64,000 nucleotides of DNA from Actinoplanes teichomyceticus ATCC 31121. GTDB lineage: Bacteria > Actinomycetota > Actinomycetes > Mycobacteriales > Micromonosporaceae. Made by a program: the position numbers and the translations under genes. Location of the stretch: NCBI RefSeq assembly GCF_003711105.1, contig NZ_CP023865.1:6230501-6294500 (forward strand), in the 5' to 3' direction. Each line of letters begins with the position of its first letter. Position 1 is the stretch's first letter. The notes under the pieces are model-generated. The model made no database searches, was not told the origin of the DNA, and saw nothing but the letters and a program-made list of their open reading frames with translations. Positions 45,499 to 53,965 of this stretch are shown here, piece by piece.

Positions 45499-46785
45499 AT
45501 GCCCGTCGCACCGCATCGCCCTTCGTCACCCTCGGTGAGTGTCGTGATCCCGGCCGGGACCGCCCTGCCGGTCCTGCTCGCCGCCCTGCCCCCGGTCGCC
45601 GAGGTGATCGTGGTGGTCGGCCGGGACGACGACACGGGCATCGCGACGCCCCGCGTCACCCGGGTGGTCCGGCAGACCCGCACCGGTGTCGGCAACGCGC
45701 TGGCCTGCGGGGTCGCCGTGGCCACCGGCGACATCGTGGCCGTCCTGGCCGGTGACGGCTCGTGCGACCCGGCCGAGCTCCCCCGCTACCTGCGGGCGCT
45801 GCGCGACGGCGCGGACGTGGCCCAGGGCTCCCGCTTCCACCACGACGGGCGCGACCTGTGCGGCGGGCGGCTGTCCCGGCTGAGCGCCCGGATCCTGCTC
45901 TGGTTCATGACCGTGCTGTTCGGCTGCCGGCGGACCGACCCCGGCTGCGGGTTCCGCGCGTTCTGGCGGGACGTGGCCACCTCGGTCGGGCTGCCCCGGG
46001 TGGCCGGGACCGACCCGGTGCGCGGCGACGGGCTGGAGATCGAGGCGCTGATGACCGTCCGGGCCGGGTTGGCCGGGCTGCTCGTGACCGAGGTGCCGGC
46101 GGTGGCCTATCCGCGTACCGCGCCGGCCGCCCGGCCCGGGCTGACACCGGCGGTCCGGGCGCTGGTCGCCGAGCACGCGGAGCGCCGCCGGGCGGCCCGC
46201 GCCGGTGAGGCGGACAGCATCGTGGTGCTGACCGGCCGGGGCGTGGGGGCGGGGCTGCTGGGGCGTACCGGGACCGACGCCGGACCGCTCCCGGGCGGGC
46301 CCGCGGCGGGCGGCACGTTCCGGGCGGACGCCGGCGGACGCGGCACGTTCCGGGCGGACGCCGGCGGACGCGGCACGTTCCGGGCGGACGCCTCGGGCCG
46401 GGGCGGGACGGACGCCGGGCACGGCGGGATCAACCGGGTGCGTGCCGGGCGGGACCGGCTGCCCGTGGCGGGCGACGTGGCCGCGCGCTGGCCCGCGACC
46501 AACTCCCGGGTGGCGGCGCCGGATCGGGCTCGTGCGGCACAGCCGGACCGGCGCACGGCGGGCGGTCCGGTGGTGGCCCCCCGGGTCGGCGACACGCCCG
46601 GCGAGGCGCCGACGGTGCGCGGCCCGTGGCGGGACAACCTCGGGACCGATCCGGGCCGTGAGGTCGGCGCCGGGCGACGGCGGCTGCAGGGCCGGCCCAA
46701 CCTCCGGGTGATCAACGGGGAGGGCGGGGGCGGGGATCGTACCGGAAGGCTGCGTGCCGTGCCCCCGGCCGATCGGGACCGGTGA
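45499..46785 (+). CDS. GT2-family glycosyltransferase with a disordered repeat tail
   Basis: 428 residues. Residues 1-235 form a GT-A domain (SVSVVIPAGTALPVLLAALPPVAEVIVVVG, GVGNALACGVAVATGDIVAVL, ALRDGADVAQGSRF, CRRTDPGCGFRAFWRD). The usual DGDGS/DxD site reads AGDGS, so the first Asp is missing. The C-terminal 190 residues are Gly/Arg/Ala-rich; residues about 272-301 are three copies of a decapeptide GTFRADAGGR, encoded by a 30-bp tandem repeat at about 46312-46401. Substrate unknown; similar catalytic domains use polyprenyl phosphate or are orphan. Confidence 0.85.
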   Translation: MPVAPHRPSSPSVSVVIPAGTALPVLLAALPPVAEVIVVVGRDDDTGIATPRVTRVVRQTRTGVGNALACGVAVATGDIVAVLAGDGSCDPAELPRYLRALRDGADVAQGSRFHHDGRDLCGGRLSRLSARILLWFMTVLFGCRRTDPGCGFRAFWRDVATSVGLPRVAGTDPVRGDGLEIEALMTVRAGLAGLLVTEVPAVAYPRTAPAARPGLTPAVRALVAEHAERRRAARAGEADSIVVLTGRGVGAGLLGRTGTDAGPLPGGPAAGGTFRADAGGRGTFRADAGGRGTFRADASGRGGTDAGHGGINRVRAGRDRLPVAGDVAARWPATNSRVAAPDRARAAQPDRRTAGGPVVAPRVGDTPGEAPTVRGPWRDNLGTDPGREVGAGRRRLQGRPNLRVINGEGGGGDRTGRLRAVPPADRDR

Positions 46786-46917
46786 GCACGGCCTGAGCGA
46801 CCGCCCCGGCCGACCGGACCGGTGAGCACGGCGTGAGCGACCGCCGGAGGCGGCCGCCGAGAATCCGCCGAGGTCAGCGGCGCCGAGCGGCCGGGTCGCG
46901 CGGCGCGGCGATCGGCC

Positions 46918-47916
46918 TCAGCCCCGGGCGCGGAGCCGGGGCAGGATCTCCGTCGAGTACAGGCGCAGGAACCGCTCCTGGTCCGGGCCGGGCGCGTGGA
47001 AGACCAGGTGCTTGAAGCCCATGTCCAGGTACTCGGCGACCCTGGCGACGTGCTCCTCCGGGTCGGACGAGACGATCCACCGGGTCGCGGTCCGCTCCAC
47101 CGGCAGCGCGTCGGCCAGGCGCTGCATCTCGACCGGGTCCTCGACGCCGGTCTTCTCCTCCGGCGACAGGGCCAGGGCGCCCCAGTAGTGGGTGTCGTTG
47201 CGGGCCCGGTCCAGGTCGTCGTCGAAGGACACCTTGACCTCGATCAGCAGGTCCAGGTCGTCGATCTTGCGGCCGGCCTTCTCGGCGCCCTCGTTGACCG
47301 CCGGCAGCAGGGTGTCGGTGTAGAGCGCGTGCCCCTTGCCGCTGGTGGTGATGAACCCGTCGGCGATCCGGCCGGCCAGGCGGGTGGCGGCCGGGCCGGA
47401 CGCGCCGATGTAGATCGGGACGGGCGTCTCCGGCTTGTCGTAGATGGTGGCGTTCTCGGTCCGGTAGAACTGCCCCTCGTAGGTCACCCGATCCTCGGCC
47501 CACAGCTTCTGGATCAGCAGGACCGCCTCCTTGAGGCGGGCGAACCGCTCCTTGCCGTCCGGCCACCGGGTGCCCAGCAACACCTCGTTGAGCGACTCGC
47601 CGGAGCCGACGCCCAGCACGGCCCGGCCCGGCGCGAGGCAGCCGAGGGTGGCGAAGGCCTGCGCGACCACGGCCGGGTGGTAGCGGAACGTCGGCGTCAG
47701 CACGCTGGTGCCGACCAGCACCCGCTCGGTACGCGCGGCGAGCGCCCCGAGCCACGGGAGCGCGGCCGGGGCGTGACCGCCGTCGTGGCGCCACGGTTGC
47801 AGATGATCGCTGACGAAGACCGAGTCGAAGCCGAGCTCCTCCGCGAGGATGCCGTACCTGAGCAGTTCCGCCGGCGCGAACTGCTCCGCCGACGCCTTGT
47901 ACCCGAACCGAATCAT
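46918..47916 (-). CDS. fgd: F420-dependent glucose-6-phosphate dehydrogenase-like protein
   Basis: 332-residue luciferase-like TIM-barrel enzyme that reduces coenzyme F420 with glucose 6-phosphate. Very close to Fgd in its signature regions: GYKASAEQFAPAELLRY, VSDHLQPWRHDGGHAPAALPWLGALAART, GTSVLTPTFRYHPAVVAQAFATLGCL, GVGSGESLNE, ITTSGKGHALYTD, RWIVSSDPEEHV and HLVFHAPGPDQERFL. His in SDHLQPWRH and Glu in SGESLNE correspond to known active-site residues. ATG at 47916. Confidence 0.9.
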   Translation of the reverse strand: MIRFGYKASAEQFAPAELLRYGILAEELGFDSVFVSDHLQPWRHDGGHAPAALPWLGALAARTERVLVGTSVLTPTFRYHPAVVAQAFATLGCLAPGRAVLGVGSGESLNEVLLGTRWPDGKERFARLKEAVLLIQKLWAEDRVTYEGQFYRTENATIYDKPETPVPIYIGASGPAATRLAGRIADGFITTSGKGHALYTDTLLPAVNEGAEKAGRKIDDLDLLIEVKVSFDDDLDRARNDTHYWGALALSPEEKTGVEDPVEMQRLADALPVERTATRWIVSSDPEEHVARVAEYLDMGFKHLVFHAPGPDQERFLRLYSTEILPRLRARG

Positions 47917-47926
47917 GAGCCCGAGC

Positions 47927-49753
47927 CTAGCCCGCCGCGCGGTACGCCTCACCCGCCTTGGTCGGGGTGTCCCCGTCCCGATAGAGGCCGAAGTCGACGC
48001 TGTCGCCGACGGCGGGCAGCCCGAACCAGGCGTAACGCTCGACGAAGGAGCGCTTCTCCAGCCCGGCGGTGGCGGCCTTGATGAACGTCACCTTCTGCTG
48101 ATCGCTGGGGTATTTCGGGGAGCCGGAGAAGTTCATCAGCCCGAACTCGGTGACCCAGATCGGCTTGCCGTACCGCTTGTGCACCGCGTCGACGTAGCCG
48201 AGGAACTGATCGGCTGCGGCGGCGCTGAAGTCCGAGCCGTACCAGTGCAGCGCGATCGCGTCGACCCGCAGGCCCTTCGCCCGCGCCCCGCTCATGAAAC
48301 GGTCGAGCCAGCCACCCGCGGTGTCCCCGCCGTAGGCGACGGCCGGGCTGACCAGGCGCATCCCGGTAGCCTCCAGCCGGGGCCAGGCGGCCAGGGCCTC
48401 CTCGACGCTCATGTTCGCCTGCCCGGACATGTCCGGCTCGTTGAAGCCGAGCAGCACGTCGCCCTCGGCGTCGGCCCGTTCGAGGGCGGCGCTGGTGACG
48501 TTCGCCCTCCCCCAGATCATCGGGACGAACTCGACGCCGGCCGGGCCGGGGATCTCGTCGTTGCGCTCGGCCCAGTCGTAGTACCAGCCCGCGCCGACGT
48601 CCTTGAGGGCCGCCTTGGAGCCGGCGAACTTCCACACCCCGACGCCCTTCTTGGCCGACGCGGCCCTGGCCGGCACGGCCGGTTTCGGCGGGGCCGAGGT
48701 GGTCCGGCGCGGCGCCGGGGACTTGCTGGTCGGCGACGCCGACGGCGAGGCCGCCGTCGGCGCGGTGGTGACGGTGACCGGCGACGGCGCGACCACGGCC
48801 TGCGGGGCGGGGCGGGGGGCCGGGTCGCTCTGCGAGGTCAGGGCGTAGACCGCCCCGCCCCCGCCGACCACGCTCACCGCAACCGCGGAGACCAGCACCT
48901 TCTGCGCCATGCTCGCCCCGGCCTTGGCGGCGAGCTTGCCCAGGACGGCTTTGCCGCCCGCCGTCGTTCCGGAGAGGCCGGCGCCGAGTCCGGCGGTGAC
49001 CGACGACGGGGGGACGATCAGGGCCAGGCCGGCCAGCAGCCGCTCCGCCGCGACCAGGTCCTGCCAGGCCGGCGCGCAGTACCGGCAGTCACGGGTGTGC
49101 CGGGCGATCCGCTTGCGCCACAGCGCGTTCGGCCGGCGGTCCCACCCCGCGATCAGCACCTCCAGCTCCGGGCAGAGCGGGTGCCGGTGCAGCGCCCGGA
49201 CCACCACCCGGGCCGTCTCCAGCTGGCCCTTCATCCGCTGGATGCGGACCGCGGCGTGCTGGCGGCTGAGCCCGGTGCCGGCCACGATCTCGTCGCGGGT
49301 CAGCTCGCCGGAGGCCTCCAGCCACCAGAGCGAGAGCAGCTCGCGGTTCTCCTCGTCGAGCCAGCGGGTCGCCTCGGCGGTCTCCCGGCGCTGCCCGGAC
49401 AGCTCCAGCCGGGTGATCGCCAGGTCGGTGAAGTCCGCGCCCGGGTCGCGCAGGTCCTCGTCGAGCAGGGCGTCCGGCGCGACCTGCCGGGTGCGGAACC
49501 GGTCCCGCACCTGGCGCACCGTGATGGCGACCAGCCAGGACCGGAACGCCTCCGGCTCGCGCAGCTCACCGAGGTTGCGCAGGACGCGGATCATGGTCTC
49601 CTGGACCACGTCGTCGACGTCCGCGTGGCCCTCCAGGGCCCGGCCCACGATGGTGTAGACGAGCGGGAGGTATCCGGCCACGAGCCGGTCCACCGCGGCC
49701 GGGTCACCGGCACGCGCGGCCACCACCGTGGCGGTGTCGGGTTGGTTCGCCAT
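47927..49753 (-). CDS. ECF sigma factor-zinc motif-TM-GH128-like glycosidase fusion
   Basis: 608 residues from the ATG at 49753, with AGGG upstream. An ECF sigma-2 region covers about 10-90 (VDDVVQETMIRVLRNLGEL, FRSWLVAITVRQVRDRFR) and sigma-4 about 130-185 (TRDEIVAGTGLSRQHAAVRIQRMKG). A zinc anti-sigma type H-x3-C-x2-C sits at 219-226 (HTRDCRYC), a transmembrane helix at about 285-305, and a Pro/Thr/Ser-rich linker at about 310-368. The external glycoside hydrolase of the GH128/Asl1 type covers about 370-608, with probable catalytic Glu439 in GFNEPD and Glu536 in VTEFGL. A membrane-tethered sigma factor that might be released on glucan sensing is the inference; ECF proteins with large extracytoplasmic C termini are known in actinobacteria. 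Confidence 0.92.
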   Translation of the reverse strand: MANQPDTATVVAARAGDPAAVDRLVAGYLPLVYTIVGRALEGHADVDDVVQETMIRVLRNLGELREPEAFRSWLVAITVRQVRDRFRTRQVAPDALLDEDLRDPGADFTDLAITRLELSGQRRETAEATRWLDEENRELLSLWWLEASGELTRDEIVAGTGLSRQHAAVRIQRMKGQLETARVVVRALHRHPLCPELEVLIAGWDRRPNALWRKRIARHTRDCRYCAPAWQDLVAAERLLAGLALIVPPSSVTAGLGAGLSGTTAGGKAVLGKLAAKAGASMAQKVLVSAVAVSVVGGGGAVYALTSQSDPAPRPAPQAVVAPSPVTVTTAPTAASPSASPTSKSPAPRRTTSAPPKPAVPARAASAKKGVGVWKFAGSKAALKDVGAGWYYDWAERNDEIPGPAGVEFVPMIWGRANVTSAALERADAEGDVLLGFNEPDMSGQANMSVEEALAAWPRLEATGMRLVSPAVAYGGDTAGGWLDRFMSGARAKGLRVDAIALHWYGSDFSAAAADQFLGYVDAVHKRYGKPIWVTEFGLMNFSGSPKYPSDQQKVTFIKAATAGLEKRSFVERYAWFGLPAVGDSVDFGLYRDGDTPTKAGEAYRAAG

Positions 49754-49885
49754 TCTGCTGCCCTTTCGTCCGGCGCCGGGGCGCCAGCAAGGGAGACGGG
49801 CGCGGTGATCATGGATAACACGAATCACCGGACGTGGTATCCCTCGCACGGTTAGCGGGTGAGCCGATCGGGCACTGAAGCGGTC

Positions 49886-50278
49886 ATGCGCATGTCGGTT
49901 CGGCTCAATCTCCCCCGCGAGGTGGACAGCGTCCCCGCCGTGCGCCGGCTGCTGCGGTGCGCGTTGACCACGCTGCGGGTGGACGACCAGGCCGGCGCCG
50001 ACCTGGAGATCGCGCTCACCGAGGCGTGCGCCAACGTGGTCAAGCACGCGGCGGGCGCGGAGGGTTTCGAGGTACGCCTGGACGTCGGCGAGGACCACTG
50101 CTCGATCGACGTGGTCGACCAGGGCAGCGGTTTCGACCTCGACGCCGGGCCGACGCCGACCACGACCAGCGAGCGCGGGCGCGGCCTGTTCCTGATCCGG
50201 GCGCTGGCGGAGAACGTGCACATGCAGTCGAGCCCGCGCACCGGGTCACTGATCCATTTCGAGAAGTCATTCGCCTGA
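49886..50278 (+). CDS. RsbW/SpoIIAB-like anti-sigma factor kinase
   Basis: About 130 residues, a single HATPase_c_2 domain: LPREVDSVPAVRRLLRCALT, the N box LEIALTEACANVVKHA near residue 50, G1-type VVDQGSGFDL, and G2-type SERGRGLFLIRALAENV. Such proteins hold a sigma factor and phosphorylate an anti-anti-sigma factor; neither is adjacent. Start at ATG 49886; ATG 49892 and a GTG at 49859 also possible. Divergent from the ECF fusion and followed by a SpoIIE-type phosphatase. Confidence 0.88.
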   Translation: MRMSVRLNLPREVDSVPAVRRLLRCALTTLRVDDQAGADLEIALTEACANVVKHAAGAEGFEVRLDVGEDHCSIDVVDQGSGFDLDAGPTPTTTSERGRGLFLIRALAENVHMQSSPRTGSLIHFEKSFA

Positions 50279-50372
50279 GCGACACCACACCGTCGGCGGC
50301 GATGACGTCCGCACGCCCGGGTTCAGTTGCCGTACAGCACATGATGGCCGGCGGCCCCGGAGAGGAGTTCAG

Positions 50373-51515
50373 GTGTCCGACCATCCGGTTTCCGTCGGCA
50401 CGCTGCTGCGTGCCGCGGCGCCCGACCGCCTGCCCGAGGTGGTCGCCGACCATCTCCGCCGGCACCTGGCGGCCGACCGGGTCGAGGTGCTGCTCACCGA
50501 TCTCATGGTGCGCAGCCTCACGCCGCTGCTGGGCCCGCCGGAAACCGACACCGAGCCGGGCGCGCTGCGCTGCCTGGGCAGCCAGCAGCCGGGCACCGAG
50601 ATCGACGCGGCCGGGCGGGCCCGGCTGCACCTGCCGCTGTCCTGCTGGGGCGAGCGGCTCGGGGTGCTGCGGGTCGAGCTGCCCGAGCGGCCCGGCCCGG
50701 AGCAGGCCGAACAGCTGCGCACCGTCGCCGACGAGCTGGCGGTGGCGCTGCGCGCGGCCGACCGGATGACCGACCGGTACCGCACGGCGCAGTGCCGGCA
50801 GCGGCCCACCATGGCGGCCGAGCTGCAGTGGGACCTGCTTCCCGGGCGCTCCCTCGGCGACGATCGCTTCCTGCTGGCCGGGCAACTGGAGCCGGCCTAC
50901 GACGTGCGCGGCGACCACTTCGACTGGGCGCTCGCCGGCGACCGGCTGACCGTCACCGTGCTCAACGGCGCCGGCGAGGGCCTGGAGGCGGCGCTGATCA
51001 CCGCGACCGCGGTGAACGCGATGCGCAACGCCCGCCGCTGCGGCGCGGACATCGTCGAGCAGGCCGAGCTGGCCTCCGACGCGCTGCACTCCCGGTACGG
51101 CGGGAGCGTCCACGCCGCCACCCTGCTGCTCGAGATCGACCTGGTCGGCGGCTGGGTGGACGCGGTGGACGCGGGCTCGCCGCACTGCCTGGTCGGCCGG
51201 AGCAACGAGATCAGCCAGGTCCGGCTGGAGCAGCAGCTGCCGCTGGGCATGTTCGGCGAGACGCGCTACGAGATCGAGCGCTTCCGGCTGGAACCCGGCG
51301 ACCGGCTGCTCGTGGTCAGCGACGGCGTGCACGCGGCCGCGCCCGGCGGCAGCCCCCCGTTCGGCGAATCCGCCCTGCTCACCGCATTACGCGGGACTAG
51401 GCTGCAGCCGGCCACCGAAGCGGTCGGTACGGTGATGCGGGGCCTGCGGGAGTTCCACGCCGGCGCCGAGCCGGAGGACGATGCGGTCACGGTGTGCCTG
51501 GATTGGCGCCGTTGA
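50373..51515 (+). CDS. SpoIIE-type PP2C phosphatase with an altered metal site
   Basis: 380 residues, starting with GTG at 50373 behind GGAG. The N-terminal part (1-130) looks GAF-like. The SpoIIE domain (about 150-378) begins ELQWDLLPGRSLGDDRFLLAGQLEPA. Of the expected metal Asp residues, those in RGDHFDW (Asp181), VSDGVH (Asp317) and EDDAVTV (369-370) are present. The GDxxGHG-type motif reads LNGAGEG, with Asn198 for Asp and Glu for His. It probably dephosphorylates an anti-anti-sigma factor for the kinase encoded 95 bases upstream; activity may be reduced. Confidence 0.9.
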   Translation: MSDHPVSVGTLLRAAAPDRLPEVVADHLRRHLAADRVEVLLTDLMVRSLTPLLGPPETDTEPGALRCLGSQQPGTEIDAAGRARLHLPLSCWGERLGVLRVELPERPGPEQAEQLRTVADELAVALRAADRMTDRYRTAQCRQRPTMAAELQWDLLPGRSLGDDRFLLAGQLEPAYDVRGDHFDWALAGDRLTVTVLNGAGEGLEAALITATAVNAMRNARRCGADIVEQAELASDALHSRYGGSVHAATLLLEIDLVGGWVDAVDAGSPHCLVGRSNEISQVRLEQQLPLGMFGETRYEIERFRLEPGDRLLVVSDGVHAAAPGGSPPFGESALLTALRGTRLQPATEAVGTVMRGLREFHAGAEPEDDAVTVCLDWRR

Positions 51516-51588
51516 CCGTTTGTGCCGGCCTCCGGATGGGTAGGAAAAGGCCTTTGCCAGGGTCCGTGACTTCGCGACGGGATACGCC

Positions 51589-52047
51589 ATGGAGCACGCC
51601 GCCGATGTCGCCGCGGCGATCGAGTCGTCGGTGGAGTCGCTCGCCGCTGTGCTGGAACGAGCGCGCCAGGGGCAGACTCCGCTGATCCCGCCGGCCCAGC
51701 TGCGCGTGCTGACCATCGTCGCGGAGAACCGGCAGACCAACATGAGCCGTCTCGCCGAGGCGCTGGACGTGGTGCCGTCCTCGGCCAGCCGGCTCTGCGA
51801 CCGGCTGGAGGCCACCGGCCTGCTGCGCCGGGTCGCCGACCCGCGGGACCGCCGCGAGGTGCGCCTGCTGCTCACCGCCGCTGCCCGCCGGCTGCTGGCC
51901 GATCTGCGCGACCGCCGCCGGGAGGTGCTCACCGAGGTGCTCGAACGGATGCCGGTGACCGCCCGGCAGGATCTGGTCCGCGCGCTGCGGGCGTTCGAGG
52001 TGGCGGCCACCGACGCCCGGGCGGACGGCGATCTGCGCAGCGCCTAG
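51589..52047 (+). CDS. MarR-family transcriptional regulator
   Basis: 152 residues. Winged-helix domain with LRVLTIVAENRQTNMSRLAEALDVVPSSASRLCDRLEATGLLRRVADPRDRREVRLLLTAAARR, i.e. the recognition helix and the DxRDRR wing typical of MarR. The stop codon TAG (52045-52047) is also the left junction of an IS-type cassette; the base after TA belongs to the element, so the insertion kept the stop. Without the cassette the next gene would be the LLM oxidoreductase, a likely regulatory target. Confidence 0.93.
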   Translation: MEHAADVAAAIESSVESLAAVLERARQGQTPLIPPAQLRVLTIVAENRQTNMSRLAEALDVVPSSASRLCDRLEATGLLRRVADPRDRREVRLLLTAAARRLLADLRDRRREVLTEVLERMPVTARQDLVRALRAFEVAATDARADGDLRSA

Positions 52048-52187
52048 AGCGCATCTGACGGATCATCGTGGGCTCCGTCGGGTTCGCGCGGAGCCGGATC
52101 ATGATCGAGGCGAGGTCACGGTTGCCTGGTAGCGGTCCCGCACCGTTCCGGGATGCCGTCATCCGTGATCATCCCTCAGATGCGCTC
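52047..52187. repeat. 141-bp MITE-like palindromic-ended segment inside the cassette's left end
   Basis: A third copy of the inverted repeat, ending at 52187 (reverse complement GAGCGCATCTGAGGGATGAT), faces the left outer repeat with two mismatches in 21 bases. The segment between is non-coding. The inner copy is flanked by TG and not TA, so it is probably not the currently used end. Confidence 0.75.
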
Positions 52188-52244
52188 TGGCCCAGATCGC
52201 ACCGTCGGGCAACGAGCGGCCAGAGTCGCCGCTGCGCCGGCTGT

Positions 52245-52826
52245 CTAACGACGCGGTCCGGCGCCGTGTATGAGCGTGTCGATGATCCGGCCGGCGAGCG
52301 TGTCGGGATCTGGTTGTGACTCCTGCGCGTCGCTGAATGTGTGGCCGTGGGTCGATTCGCCGATCAGCGCGTAGAGCACCCGGCGTGTCCACTCCAGGTC
52401 GGCATCCGGGCGGAGCAGGCCCTGGTCACGGGCCCGCCCGAGCAGATCGACGCAGCGCTGGGCCAGAGCCCGCTGGTGGGCGAATGCCGCGGAGCCAGGG
52501 GTGTCGGCCAGCTCCAGGGCGAAACGCCAGTGGCGTTTGGTCCGCAACACGTTCGCGGTGGCTTGGTGCAGGGCGACCAGCGGGGGAGCCGTGTCCGGGC
52601 GGGCGGCGTCGACGGCGTCACGAAGCTGGGCGGCGGCAGCCAGGGCGAGGGCGTCCACCAAGGCCTGTCGGTTGGCGAAGCGCCGGTGGACCGTCGTCCG
52701 GGCCACCCCGGCAGCCTCCGCGATCTGCTCCAGTGAGGCGTTCGGCTGGACGCTGAGCACCCGCTCGGCCGCCTCCAGGATCGAGCGCATGCTCCGCTCG
52801 GCATCTGCGCGCAAAGTCCTGGACAT
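52245..52826 (-). CDS. TetR-family transcriptional regulator (cassette cargo)
   Basis: 193 residues from ATG 52826. The N-terminal helix-turn-helix is SILEAAERVLSVQPNASLEQIAEAAGVARTTVHRRFANRQALVDAL; the ligand domain is alanine-rich, ending LAGRIIDTLIHGAGPRR. A -10-like TATTGT lies six bases before the ATG, so the mRNA may be leaderless. Divergent from the SDR gene across 112 bases, the usual arrangement for a TetR repressor and its target. Confidence 0.92.
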   Translation of the reverse strand: MSRTLRADAERSMRSILEAAERVLSVQPNASLEQIAEAAGVARTTVHRRFANRQALVDALALAAAAQLRDAVDAARPDTAPPLVALHQATANVLRTKRHWRFALELADTPGSAAFAHQRALAQRCVDLLGRARDQGLLRPDADLEWTRRVLYALIGESTHGHTFSDAQESQPDPDTLAGRIIDTLIHGAGPRR

Positions 52827-52878
52827 GATCACACAATACATCACGGTCGCGGTTCAGCAGTTATCCGCTACACGGCTG

Positions 52879-52906
52879 TTGCTTTTAGGCCAGCATCCGA
52901 TACAGT
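52879..52906 (+). promoter_or_regulatory. Candidate promoter of the SDR gene
   Basis: TTGCTT at 52879-52884, 16-base spacer, TACAGT at 52901-52906. It lies in the TetR-SDR divergent gap, where the TetR protein would be expected to bind; no convincing operator palindrome was seen. Confidence 0.5.
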
Positions 52907-52938
52907 CTCGTCGCATAAGCCGATGGACTGGAGTTGTC

Positions 52939-53742
52939 ATGGCATCCCGTACCGCCCTTGTGACCGGCGCCTCAACCGGGCTCGGCGCCGAGTTCGCCCG
53001 CCAGCTGGCCGCCCGCGGCCACGACCTCGTCCTGGTCGCCCGCTCGGCCGGCCGCCTGCAGAGCCTCGCCGCCGAGCTGCGAGCCACCGACGGTGTCCGC
53101 GTCGACGTCGTGGTCCAGGACCTCAGCGAGCCCGGCGCCGCCGCATCCGTCGTTGAGGCGGTCACCGCCCTCAACCGGCCGGTCGACCTGCTCGTCAACA
53201 ACGCCGGTTTCGGCACCGCCGGCCGGTTCGAAGAGATCCCCGAGGGCCGCGACGAGGAACAACTCATGGTCAACCTGGTGGCACTGGTCGGCCTCACCCG
53301 GGCACTGACCCCCGGGATGCTGGCCCGGGGTCACGGCGCCATCATCAACGTCGCCTCCACGGGCGCGTTCCAGCCCTCGCCGTTCTTCGCCACCTACTGC
53401 GCGGGCAAGACGTTCGTGCTCAACTTCAGCCTGGCACTGCGCTCGGAATACCGCGGACGCGGAGTGAAGGTGCTGGCGTTGTGCCCCGGCCCGACCCGGA
53501 CCGCATTCTTCGACGTGGTGGGCGAGCGAGCCGCGGTGGGCCGGTTCATGACGGCGGAGCCGGTGGTGCGGGCCGCGCTGCGCGGGCTCGACCGCGACCA
53601 CGCCTACGTCGTGCCGGGCCTCGGCAACAAGGTGACGGCGCACCTGCTGCCACGCCGCTCACGCCGGATGGTCACCGCCATCGCGAAGCTGGTGACCCGC
53701 TCGGTGGCCGACGCGCCCGCGCCACCACAGCCCGGGCGTTGA
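52939..53742 (+). CDS. Short-chain dehydrogenase/reductase (cassette cargo)
   Basis: 267 residues from ATG 52939 with GGAG upstream. Classical SDR: cofactor motif TGASTGLGAEFARQLA, NNAGFGTAG, catalytic Ser in INVASTGAFQPSP and the YxxxK pair in TYCAGKTFV. Arg of HDLVLVARSAGRL suggests NADP(H). The C-terminal extension (LLPRRSRRMVTAIAKLVTRSV) is basic and may touch membranes. Substrate unknown. Its stop codon abuts the transposase remnant. Confidence 0.93.
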   Translation: MASRTALVTGASTGLGAEFARQLAARGHDLVLVARSAGRLQSLAAELRATDGVRVDVVVQDLSEPGAAASVVEAVTALNRPVDLLVNNAGFGTAGRFEEIPEGRDEEQLMVNLVALVGLTRALTPGMLARGHGAIINVASTGAFQPSPFFATYCAGKTFVLNFSLALRSEYRGRGVKVLALCPGPTRTAFFDVVGERAAVGRFMTAEPVVRAALRGLDRDHAYVVPGLGNKVTAHLLPRRSRRMVTAIAKLVTRSVADAPAPPQPGR

Positions 53743-53965
53743 GGAGTACGACGCGGTCCGGGAGCTGGTCGCACTTCGCACCGTTCTCGATCCGCCAGAG
53801 GATCCCGTTGATCACCCGCCGGTGATCACGCCACCGGCCACCACGCTGCGGCGCCATGCCCGGCAACAACGGCTCCAGCCGCGCCCACTCCGGATCAGTC
53901 AGATCACCCGCCACAACACGTCAACGGTAGATCTTCAGTTTCGTGATGATCCGTCAGAGGCGCTC
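53743..53965 (-). mobile_element. 5' remnant of an IS5-family transposase gene
   Basis: Minus-strand frame from ATG 53914 reads MAGDLTDPEWARLEPLLPGM, then RGGRWRDHRRVINGILWRIENGA-KCDQLPDRV, the standard N terminus of IS5-type transposases. It then runs into the SDR 3' end at about 53743, losing the DDE domain. The terminal inverted repeat (53945-53965) is upstream of the ATG as in a normal IS end. Confidence 0.85.

Larger units (their letters stand above)
52047..53965. mobile_element. IS5-type mobile cassette carrying TetR and SDR genes
   Basis: Outer inverted repeats GAGCGCATCTGACGGATCAT (52047 onward) and GAGCGCCTCTGACGGATCAT (reverse complement from 53965) differ at one position and are each flanked by TA (52045-52046 and 53966-53967), as expected for a 2-bp target duplication of IS427/IS5-like elements. 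Inside are a TetR gene, an SDR gene, and only the first ~57 codons of a transposase. No complete transposase is present, so it would need help in trans. Confidence 0.7.

Noticed and set aside
47849..49855. 668-codon plus-strand frame opposite the sigma-glycosidase fusion
   Set aside because: Antisense shadow; the minus-strand frame has sigma-2/4, zinc motif, membrane helix and glycosidase motifs in order.
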